Part shown: one piece after another, positions 1 to 5,378 of the stretch
Position numbering within the stretch: position 1 is the stretch's first letter
How the letters are laid out: every line of letters begins with the position of its first letter
Origin: an uncultured Phycisphaerae bacterium
Lineage (GTDB): Bacteria > Planctomycetota > Phycisphaerae > Phycisphaerales > SM1A02
Direction of reading: 5' to 3'
Assembly (NCBI GenBank): GCA_937899935.1
Contig: CALCOW010000509.1
Location: forward strand, 1-10,295
DNA length: 10,295 nucleotides
Notes under the pieces: model-generated
What the model saw: only the letters and a program-made list of their open reading frames with translations
Database searches by the model: none
Told to the model about the DNA's origin: nothing
Program-made: the position numbers and the translations under genes

Positions 1-66
1 CGCAAGTAATAGTGCAGCATTGAGACTAATAAAAAGTCTTCGATATATTGGTTGCCAGTGCTTCAT
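1..66 (-). CDS. N-terminal fragment of an exported or membrane-anchored protein (runs off left edge)
   Basis: Reading the minus strand from the ATG at 66-64, 22 codons stay open to base 1. The peptide begins MKHWQPIYRRLFISLNAALL and continues with L-A. A basic N-terminal region (K2, R9, R10) followed by a hydrophobic run (L11-A22) has the shape of a signal peptide or an N-terminal membrane anchor. An SD sequence AAGGA (plus-strand tcctt, 76-80) sits 9 nt upstream of the ATG, which supports this start. The other ATG nearby, at 75-73, hits a stop after 16 codons and is less likely. Nothing can be said about function because the rest of the gene lies outside the window. Confidence 0.55.
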   Translation of the reverse strand, partial: MKHWQPIYRRLFISLNAALLLA

Positions 67-75
67 CTGTATGCA

Positions 76-95
76 TCCTTGTGACCCCCCACAAG
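76..95 (-). promoter_or_regulatory. Ribosome-binding site of the left-edge gene, overlapping a small inverted repeat
   Basis: The SD AAGGA (plus tcctt, 76-80) overlaps one arm of a 6-bp inverted repeat: cttgtg at 78-83 and cacaag at 90-95, with a C-rich 6-nt loop. In the minus-strand transcript the hairpin would fold just 5' of the start codon and could partly mask the SD. A 6-bp stem this small can arise by chance, so only the SD itself is firm. Confidence 0.4.
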
Positions 96-378
96 TTGTT
101 TATCCAGCTTCCAGCTAAATCTAACCCTGATTCTGGCCTACTTCTTATTTAGTGCATAAACACATCCGGCTAGCGCTTTCGCCGCGCAACAAATCGCCAC
201 GGTTATCTGCAGAGATACCCCTTAAGGCATGTAAGCTGACTTTTGTACTGCTTGGGGGACCAATACCAGCACTCTCTTTCTCTTCCTCGGCCTGTGGCGT
301 TTCCTTCTCGAGCGCCACGGGCCTTGGCCCCACCCACATATATAGATATTGCAGTTCTTCCCAACTGGCTAATCAAAA

Positions 379-430
379 ATGAACAATTTCTGTCTTGGTA
401 AGCGACCGTTTACTCAGAAACAGCGTTCAT
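379..430. repeat. Nested imperfect inverted repeat
   Basis: Two sets of arms are nested: atgaac (379-384) pairs with gttcat (425-430), and tttctg (387-392) pairs with cagaaa (415-420). An asymmetric internal loop (2 nt against 4 nt) lies between them. The inner 22-nt loop can add a minor ggt/acc pairing. As RNA this is a 52-nt hairpin with at least 12 base pairs. A 17-codon plus-strand frame starting MNNFCLGKRP and ending at 432 covers exactly the same bases but has no SD. The repeat could be a structured RNA element, a protein-binding site, or chance. Confidence 0.4.
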
Positions 431-510
431 GAGAGGTGAGGGAGTGGTGGGGTATTCAGGCGGGCTCAGCAGGGAGGTCTAAGCAAGCGTGGCAGCCGAA
501 GACTTCTTTA

Positions 511-539
511 AACAACAAGCCCCGCTGTAAAGCAGGGCT
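511..539 (-). terminator. Intrinsic terminator downstream of tRNA-Gly
   Basis: On the minus strand the sequence forms a 9-bp stem (agccctgct against agcggggct, one G-U pair) with a 4-nt loop. The stem occupies 518-539. It is followed by TGTTGTTTAAA, a moderately T-rich tail (plus 517 downward). It lies about 57 nt beyond the 3' end of the tRNA gene in the transcribed direction, where a tRNA unit should end. The plus-strand reading has no T tail, so it serves the minus strand. Confidence 0.65.
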
Positions 540-596
540 GGTTCGCCCTCAAAGATGCCGGCGAGAGACCGAAACTTCAAGGGGCAAGGGTTGGAA

Positions 597-668
597 AGCG
601 GGTGAGGCGATTCGAACGCCCGACATTCACGTTGGCAACGTGACGCTCTACCACTGAGCTACACCCGC
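597..668 (-). tRNA. tRNA-Gly, anticodon GCC
   Basis: The minus strand folds as a complete 72-nt cloverleaf. The 7-bp acceptor stem is GCGGGTG/CACCCGC (668-662 with 604-598). The D arm is GCTC-AGTGGTA-GAGC. The anticodon arm is TCACG-TTGCCAA-CGTGA, with anticodon GCC at 636-634. The T arm is GGGCG-TTCGAAT-CGCCT with the usual TTCGAAT loop. The discriminator base is U (597), as usual for bacterial tRNA-Gly. The 3' CCA is not encoded (TTC follows), so it must be added by nucleotidyltransferase. The tRNA decodes GGC and GGU. It is followed by a terminator and preceded by a candidate promoter, so it is probably transcribed alone, or also by read-through from the VIT gene 160 bp upstream. Confidence 0.97.
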
Positions 669-747
669 AGTCTATGCAATTGTCGGCTCGCCACATGGTG
701 AACCAGGAGGCTTTTTCGGGGGGAGGCCCGAATCAGCCAGGAGGCAG

Positions 748-777
748 AGTATACCGGCACCACAAGCGGCCAGGCAA
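748..777 (-). promoter_or_regulatory. Candidate sigma70-type promoter for tRNA-Gly
   Basis: On the minus strand TTGCCT (777-772, 4/6 to the -35 consensus) and TATACT (753-748, 5/6 to the -10 consensus) are separated by 18 nt. Transcription would begin near 741 and reach the tRNA 5' end (668) after a leader of about 70 nt. The placement between the VIT gene stop and the tRNA fits. The leader includes a small hairpin, ttcggg/cccgaa at 715-720 and 727-732. The assignment rests on consensus matching only. Confidence 0.4.
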
Positions 778-828
778 GCATCGGCAGAAACATCTTTAAG
801 GGGCCGGATCGAGGCCGCTGAAAGGCCC

Positions 829-1332
829 TTAGCTTTGCCCGATAAAGACGCCCGCAAAGAAGACGATGGTGCCACCGATGATGACTTGGATGCAAGCCTT
901 CCAAAAGGATGTTTTCATATATCGCTTGCGGATCCACGCAATGGCGATCAACTCAACAATGACCACGATGATGGCCACCACCATCGCCGTATGGAAACTG
1001 GGAATGAGGAAGGGCAGGGTGTGACCAATGCCACCAAGGAATGTCATGCCACCACACGTCAAACCACGAACCACAGGGCGGCCTCGCCCACTGATCTTGC
1101 CGTCGTCAGAAAGCCCTTCAGCAAAGGCCATGGAGATGCCCGCACCAACAGCCGCGGCGAGACCAACAAGAAAAGCCTTGTTGGTATCTTCCGTTGCATA
1201 AGCCGCAGCAAAGATAGGGGCCAAGGTTGAAACTGAACCATCCATCAAACCAGCTAAGCCTGGTTGAACAACTTCAAGTACAAAGTTTGACTTGGAACCT
1301 GTTGATGATGATTCGCTTTTAGTATCTGACAT
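829..1332 (-). CDS. VIT-family membrane protein, like the C-terminal half of MbfA-type iron exporters
   Basis: This 167-residue integral membrane protein belongs to the vacuolar iron transporter (VIT/CCC1) family. The segment QPGLAGLMDGSVSTLAPIFA (23-42) and the later SMAF-EGLSDDGKISGRG and GGIGHTLPFLIP segments are as I remember from MbfA (rubrerythrin-like domain plus VIT), which exports iron in rhizobia. About five membrane segments are visible, near 24-46, 53-74, 90-111, 115-135 and 146-165. Polar residues D31, E72, D76 and D77 lie in or next to them, as in VIT proteins where acidic residues bind Fe2+ or Mn2+. The N-terminus has only about 17 Ser/Lys-rich residues (SDTKSESSSTGSKSN) in place of the ferritin-like domain. 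The start is supported by an AGGAAGGA SD 8 nt upstream. Likely role: inner-membrane efflux of iron or manganese. The substrate is inferred. Confidence 0.8.
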   Translation of the reverse strand: MSDTKSESSSTGSKSNFVLEVVQPGLAGLMDGSVSTLAPIFAAAYATEDTNKAFLVGLAAAVGAGISMAFAEGLSDDGKISGRGRPVVRGLTCGGMTFLGGIGHTLPFLIPSFHTAMVVAIIVVIVELIAIAWIRKRYMKTSFWKACIQVIIGGTIVFFAGVFIGQS

Positions 1333-1340
1333 AAATCAGA

Positions 1341-1380
1341 TCCTTCCTCAGATAAAAGAGTGATGTGATTGTGACTCTTT
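1341..1380 (-). promoter_or_regulatory. Strong RBS and upstream inverted repeat of the VIT gene
   Basis: The plus-strand run tccttcct (1341-1348) gives AGGAAGGA on the minus strand, a strong SD 8 nt from the ATG at 1332. Just upstream is a 7-bp inverted repeat, aaagagt (1355-1361) and actcttt (1374-1380), with a 12-nt spacer. It lies between the preceding terminator and the SD, where an operator for a metal-responsive repressor would sit. Its sequence does not match a Fur box or Irr box that I know. The SD is firm; the repeat is only suggestive. Confidence 0.45.
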
Positions 1381-1390
1381 CGCTGAATGC

Positions 1391-1418
1391 AAAACAACCA
1401 TCCCTGGTGGGATGGTTG
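1391..1418 (-). terminator. Intrinsic terminator of the Tricorn-like protease gene
   Basis: A perfect 10-bp stem (caaccatccc 1395-1404, gggatggttg 1409-1418) with a 4-nt loop is followed on the minus strand by TTTTGC. It lies 45 nt past the protease stop and 59 nt before the VIT start. It should separate the two minus-strand genes, which means the VIT gene needs its own promoter within 1333-1390. The opposite strand has no T tail. Confidence 0.8.
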
Positions 1419-1462
1419 CTCAATGGAAAAGTGCTTCAAATAAAGTCGGGGTGGCGGTTCGT

Positions 1463-4400
1463 CTATTTATCGTCGTCAGTGATGCCCATACCACTGCGAT
1501 CTGGAGGTGACGGTCTTTGCGGAGGCATGTAGGCATCGGTCTCCAGTGCTTTAAGCATCTCTTGAACAGCACGCTCGAGTTGAGGATCGCCCCCATCCTT
1601 CATCAGCGCAGGATCATCAATGACTTCAATATCTGGATCAACCCCATGCCCTTCAACGCCCCAGGTGCCGTCAGCTTCATAGAAGCCAAAGGTTGGAACG
1701 GCCGTGTAGCCACCATCGATCAGTCTTGGATTGCCTGAAATGCCGACCAAGCCACCCCATGTTCGGGTGCCGATGATGGGTCCCAAGTTGTTATGACGGA
1801 ACAGCCAGGGGAACATGTCACCACCAGAACCTGCCATGCCATTAATGAGCATCGCCTTGGGGCCTTGATGTGAATCAGGTGGCCATTTCCAGTCTTTCGA
1901 ATCGCGCCGCGCCCAATAGTTGGTTACGGGTCGGTTGAGCATTTCAATGAAACGCGTGGGTATCTGCCCGCCACCATTCCAACGCTCATCAATGATCAAG
2001 GCTGGTTTGTGCGCTTGGCCATAAAACTGTCTGATGAGATCAGACTGACCATCCCATCCAGTATTCGGGACGTAGATGTAACCAACCTGGCCATCTGACA
2101 GTTCATCGACTTTGGCGCGGTTGGATTCAATCCAATCACGGTAACGAAGTCGCTGTTCACTGCGGCGCGGCTTGACCACAATGTCGCGGGCATCATCATC
2201 AATCACTGGCTTATCACTGACCGTCAGTACCACTGGGCGTCCTGATGTTCCTATGAAGTGAGACCAGGGATCTCTTTTGGTATCAAGCGGGACACCATTG
2301 ATCGCTAATATGAAGTCGCCTTCATCAAGTTCTAATCCTTGCGCATTAATCGGATTGCGGGCATCGACGTCCCAGTCGCCACCACCGTAGACATGCGCGA
2401 CGCGATAGGCATGAGGCCATGATTCAGGTAAATCAGCAAAGAAGTCACGATCTTCTTGGTCGGCATCATCGCTTGCTTCGTCTTCGTCTTGGGCTGCGTC
2501 TTTTTCAGCAGCCGCCTCGTCAGTGCGCTGCTGGGCCCATTCTTGTGGATCACGTGACGCAACTTCCCAATCAACACCGAGCATCCCAACATTCCGCGAA
2601 GGTGTACTTTCGCCATCACCGCCCCAATAGTAGGCGTGGCCTACATTGAGCTCACCGATCATCTCTCCAATGATGTAGCTGACATCTTCTCGGGTCATTG
2701 CTTGATCAACCATCGGTAGATACTGATCACGCACGGCGGGCCAATCAACGCCATGTAGATTTGGATCGTAGAAGTGATCGCGCTGAATACGCCAGGCATC
2801 GTTTGTGACTTGCCGCCATTCATCGCGCGGTGTGATCGTGGTGAGCATTGGATTGGTGACCACGCTCTGGCCACCGCCACCAGCGCCAGCTGATCTGATC
2901 GAGCCACCGTTTCCGCTGGGAACCAGAATCTTCTTGCCATCAGCGCTCATCACAAAAGCATTGCCCATACCAGCAGAGCCTTCGCTGGGATCTTCTTCGG
3001 AAATGTCAATGACCTTGATACCGCCATCATCGCCTTGGCGCACATACATCAGTTGATTGCGATCGTTCACGCGCAGGTTCGTGAAGTTTCCGGGGCTGAC
3101 GGGCAGCTTGAAACTGCGCGCTTCAAAACCATCGATGTCGATCTCAACACGATCAGCGGCATCCTCGTCTTCTTCAGCTTCCGCATCGTCTTCGCTCGGG
3201 GCGCGACGGGTGCCCGTCACAGGTGCCGGGTTTTCACCATCGACCGAGCCGGTGCCCTCGAGCTGGCCGTCCTTGATAGAACCCTCGACCATCACCGTCG
3301 GTCCACCATCGACAGCCAACTGCATGACGAAATTGCCTGTACCCGGCTCAAAAGTACCGGTGATCTGGGCGTCGAACATATCACTGGTCAGTGTGCCTGT
3401 CAGTGTGTTGTCGCTGGCCATCTGTAGCTTCACCACCATCGATAGCTCACCCATTTGTGGCAGGCTGACATTGAGATCCCATGTACCTGAGACGGGATCG
3501 CTTTGCTCATCGATAGGAGTCTCTTCTTCAGCGGAATCTTCAGCGTCGGCTGCGTCGGCTTCTGGCTTGTCTGCCTCGCCATCCTCCTGTGGTTCTTCTT
3601 CCTCTTCTTCCTCTTCTTCCCATTCTTCTTCATCGCTTTCTTCAAGCCAAGGATGTTCGACGTCTTCGCGCAATGGCACGGCAATGAGCACGCCGGAGTC
3701 GTCGTAGATCCATGACGTATCAAGGTCGGAGTAACTTGGGGAAAACTGGCGTTGCGATGTGAAGTAGAGATAGTCGCCTTCGCGATCAAAGGCTGGCTCA
3801 CGGTCGCTGAACATTGAGTCAGTTACGTATTGTGTGTCACCCGACTCAATGTCATAGAGGTGAATGCGACCTTGTGGTGATTGCTCATCGCCCGCAGCCC
3901 AAGTGATCCAACGTGAGTCATTGGAGAACGAAGGCGTGGGGAAAGTGCCCCAAGGATTCTTTGCCACTTGTTGCCTTTCACCACTTTCAAGATCGATCAA
4001 ATAAGCCGTACCAGTTTTGTCGCTGTAAACAAATGATTCTGAATCGGGAAGCCACCAGATGTTGTTCTTATAGGGACCCATGTCGGTGGTCAGACGGCGC
4101 GGTTCATCAGAGCCGTCACTTTTGCGAACGTACACTTCGTATTCGCCGGGCTCATCTGAGAAGTAGGCGATCCACTTTCCATCAGGGCTCCACGAAGGGG
4201 TGCGCTCTGCGAAGCCCGAACTCCGTGTGAGGTTACGTGGACTTCCCTTTTTGGCAGGGAGTGTCCAGACGTCGCCCCGAGCTTCAACCACGGCGCGTTT
4301 GGCCGTCGGGGAAAGCGCCATATGTTCAACGTAGTCAGAAGCGTCGACCATACGAGGGCGCAATGAAGCAGTGGCTCCGGGCACTTGGATATTGACAGGT

Positions 4401-5272
4401 TGGGTTGTTCGTGATTGATCGTCATAGACCCAAAGCGATGGGCCACGTTGAAAGACAAGACGCGCCTTGCGAGCATCATCTGGGCCGATCGCCGGCCACT
4501 TCACATCGTAATCGTTGAAGCGCGTCAGCTGCGTATGCTCATCACTTGATGTGTTGTACTTCCATAAATTCAAACGATGCTCGTCGCCAGCATCAGAGAG
4601 ATAGAACAAGTCATCTCCATGCCACATTGGAAGTGTGTCAGTACCTTCCCAATCAGTGACGCGTTTCGAATCACCGGTTTGTAAATTGACCAACCAGATA
4701 TCACTGGCCATGCCGCCGCGATAACGCTTCCAAGTACGCCTGTCCCGTTGATGGGGCGTGTAAGCTAACCAGGTTCCAGTTTTGTCAATGACGGGGTTCG
4801 CGCCGTAAGGGATAGGCAGTTGTTCTGGTAAGCCGCCCTGGCCACTCAAACGGAAAGAGCTTTCCGTCATCGGGAGACTGCCCATGCTGCGAGCGCTGAA
4901 CAAGAGGTCTCCGTCGCTGGTCCAATCACTGAGTGCTTCGCCACTGGGGTGATGGGTGAGGCGCTGTGGTACACCACCCATCACTGGGACCGTGTAGATG
5001 TCCCGGCCGCCGTCGTAGTTTCCGACAAAGGCAACCTCTGAACCATCAGGGCTAAAGCGCGGCATCAATTCAACACCGGCCGGTGACGCTAATGGCAGGG
5101 CGGTTCCACCCTCCAGTGGCACACGCCATAGATCATTGCCGTAGACAAAGACGATGTTCTCTGAAGAGATGTCCGGATACCGGAACATGGAAGATCCGCC
5201 TTCCGGTTGCTCTAATTCTTGGAAGGCAGGTGCGGTCAAAACAGCGGTCAGTGCCAGCGATAGGCTCAGCAT
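1463..5272 (-). CDS. Tricorn-like S41 serine protease with acidic inserts, secreted
   Basis: This 1269-residue Tricorn homologue degrades peptides into small fragments. A short hydrophobic N-terminus (residues 2-16) suggests export, although it lacks the usual basic residues; an upstream in-frame stop and a GGAG SD 7 nt before the ATG fix this start. Domains in order: a first beta-propeller with PD40/TolB-like repeats (about 30-300, e.g. PRFSPDGSEVAFV), a second propeller (about 310-545 and 705-810), a Tricorn C1 helical domain (about 815-890), PDZ (about 955-1035), and the S41 catalytic core (about 1060-1220). Key residues by motif are H879 (ELNVGHAY), the nucleophile S1149 (MAGSGGDMF) and E1207 (VEGHGVDPD). 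Oddities are an extra beta-rich domain at about 594-690 between acidic linkers (544-592, 692-707), and another acidic insert at about 917-943 before PDZ. The gene is a single unit with its own terminator and is divergent from mutY. Family assignment is firm; substrate is unknown. Confidence 0.93.
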   Translation of the reverse strand: MLSLSLALTAVLTAPAFQELEQPEGGSSMFRYPDISSENIVFVYGNDLWRVPLEGGTALPLASPAGVELMPRFSPDGSEVAFVGNYDGGRDIYTVPVMGGVPQRLTHHPSGEALSDWTSDGDLLFSARSMGSLPMTESSFRLSGQGGLPEQLPIPYGANPVIDKTGTWLAYTPHQRDRRTWKRYRGGMASDIWLVNLQTGDSKRVTDWEGTDTLPMWHGDDLFYLSDAGDEHRLNLWKYNTSSDEHTQLTRFNDYDVKWPAIGPDDARKARLVFQRGPSLWVYDDQSRTTQPVNIQVPGATASLRPRMVDASDYVEHMALSPTAKRAVVEARGDVWTLPAKKGSPRNLTRSSGFAERTPSWSPDGKWIAYFSDEPGEYEVYVRKSDGSDEPRRLTTDMGPYKNNIWWLPDSESFVYSDKTGTAYLIDLESGERQQVAKNPWGTFPTPSFSNDSRWITWAAGDEQSPQGRIHLYDIESGDTQYVTDSMFSDREPAFDREGDYLYFTSQRQFSPSYSDLDTSWIYDDSGVLIAVPLREDVEHPWLEESDEEEWEEEEEEEEEPQEDGEADKPEADAADAEDSAEEETPIDEQSDPVSGTWDLNVSLPQMGELSMVVKLQMASDNTLTGTLTSDMFDAQITGTFEPGTGNFVMQLAVDGGPTVMVEGSIKDGQLEGTGSVDGENPAPVTGTRRAPSEDDAEAEEDEDAADRVEIDIDGFEARSFKLPVSPGNFTNLRVNDRNQLMYVRQGDDGGIKVIDISEEDPSEGSAGMGNAFVMSADGKKILVPSGNGGSIRSAGAGGGGQSVVTNPMLTTITPRDEWRQVTNDAWRIQRDHFYDPNLHGVDWPAVRDQYLPMVDQAMTREDVSYIIGEMIGELNVGHAYYWGGDGESTPSRNVGMLGVDWEVASRDPQEWAQQRTDEAAAEKDAAQDEDEASDDADQEDRDFFADLPESWPHAYRVAHVYGGGDWDVDARNPINAQGLELDEGDFILAINGVPLDTKRDPWSHFIGTSGRPVVLTVSDKPVIDDDARDIVVKPRRSEQRLRYRDWIESNRAKVDELSDGQVGYIYVPNTGWDGQSDLIRQFYGQAHKPALIIDERWNGGGQIPTRFIEMLNRPVTNYWARRDSKDWKWPPDSHQGPKAMLINGMAGSGGDMFPWLFRHNNLGPIIGTRTWGGLVGISGNPRLIDGGYTAVPTFGFYEADGTWGVEGHGVDPDIEVIDDPALMKDGGDPQLERAVQEMLKALETDAYMPPQRPSPPDRSGMGITDDDK
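3595..3621. repeat. 9-bp tandem repeat (3 copies) inside the protease gene
   Basis: The unit cttcttcct occurs three times in a row (3595-3603, 3604-3612, 3613-3621; the last copy ends in c). It lies in a 29-nt pure pyrimidine run (3593-3621), a homopurine run on the coding strand. It encodes most of the nine consecutive glutamates E552-E560 next to W551. Because the unit is a multiple of three, gain or loss of copies would lengthen or shorten the acidic linker without a frameshift. Confidence 0.8.
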
Positions 5273-5357
5273 GAGAGGGCTCCATAAATGCTCAGAAATG
5301 ACTGATATGGCATCTTAGCTAAACCTTGGGTTCCAAGTTGCCAATGCGTACAAGGCG

Positions 5358-5377
5358 TGTCCTTTATATAAAGGACA
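5358..5377. promoter_or_regulatory. Perfect 20-bp palindrome directly before the mutY start
   Basis: The sequence tgtcctttat followed by ataaaggaca is a perfect 20-bp inverted repeat without spacer. It ends 1 nt before the ATG at 5379. Its right arm holds the only SD-like AAGGA (5371-5375, 3 nt from the ATG), so the SD would be paired if the RNA folded. Its centre (tttata/tatata) also resembles a -10 element, with a weak TTGCCA -35 match at 5338-5343 (spacing 19). It could be an operator for a dimeric repressor covering the mutY promoter and perhaps the divergent protease promoter, or a translation-controlling hairpin. The symmetry is seen; the function is inferred. Confidence 0.55.
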
Positions 5378-5378
5378 T

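Larger units (their letters stand above)
67..517. other. Intergenic region with no convincing gene
   Basis: About 450 bp separate the left-edge gene start from the terminator that follows the tRNA. Open frames here (plus 152-382; minus 339-145) lack SD sites, show no recognisable domain and have a composition typical of non-coding DNA. The region holds an A+T-rich spot at 338-350 (tatatagatatt), a short G+C-rich hairpin at 294-318 (gtggcg/cgccac), a ggcc-rich stretch at 319-330, and the nested inverted repeat at 379-430 described separately. It is long for a genome whose other gaps in this window are 9-210 bp, so a small RNA or the control region of the left-edge gene is possible, but I recognise no known RNA family. 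Confidence 0.5.

Noticed and set aside
152..382. Plus-strand frame of 76 codons in the left gap
   Set aside because: No SD, no recognisable domain, and the overlapping minus-strand frame at 145-339 is equally plausible, so neither is supported.
436..657. Plus-strand frame of 73 codons
   Set aside because: It runs antisense through the tRNA-Gly gene and its terminator and has no SD.
597..668. tRNA gene as an integration site for a mobile element
   Set aside because: No integrase, no second copy of the tRNA 3' end and no mobile genes are present in the window.
715..732. Hairpin ttcggg/cccgaa between the VIT gene and the tRNA as a terminator
   Set aside because: In the transcribed (minus) direction it is followed by A residues, not T; it is not an intrinsic terminator.
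703..746. Direct repeat ccaggaggc at 703-711 and 738-746
   Set aside because: Nine bases repeated once in G-rich DNA is expected by chance; no sign of an attachment site or insertion next to the tRNA.
799..828. Three ggcc motifs just after the VIT stop as a terminator hairpin
   Set aside because: Several alternative short pairings are possible but no T-rich tail follows on the minus strand.
835..1230. Plus-strand frame of 131 codons opposite the VIT gene, rich in His and Asp
   Set aside because: It is antisense to a well-supported membrane protein; the composition is what membrane codons give in reverse.
3057..3707. Long plus-strand open frame, Ser-rich, opposite the protease gene
   Set aside because: It is the antisense of GAA/GAG-, GAT- and GGC-rich codons; poly-Ser arises from reading the acidic linker backwards. 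The sense frame has clear Tricorn domains.
3503..3715. Very hydrophobic plus-strand frame resembling a membrane protein
   Set aside because: The Phe/Leu run is simply the antisense of the polyglutamate codons; it has no independent support.
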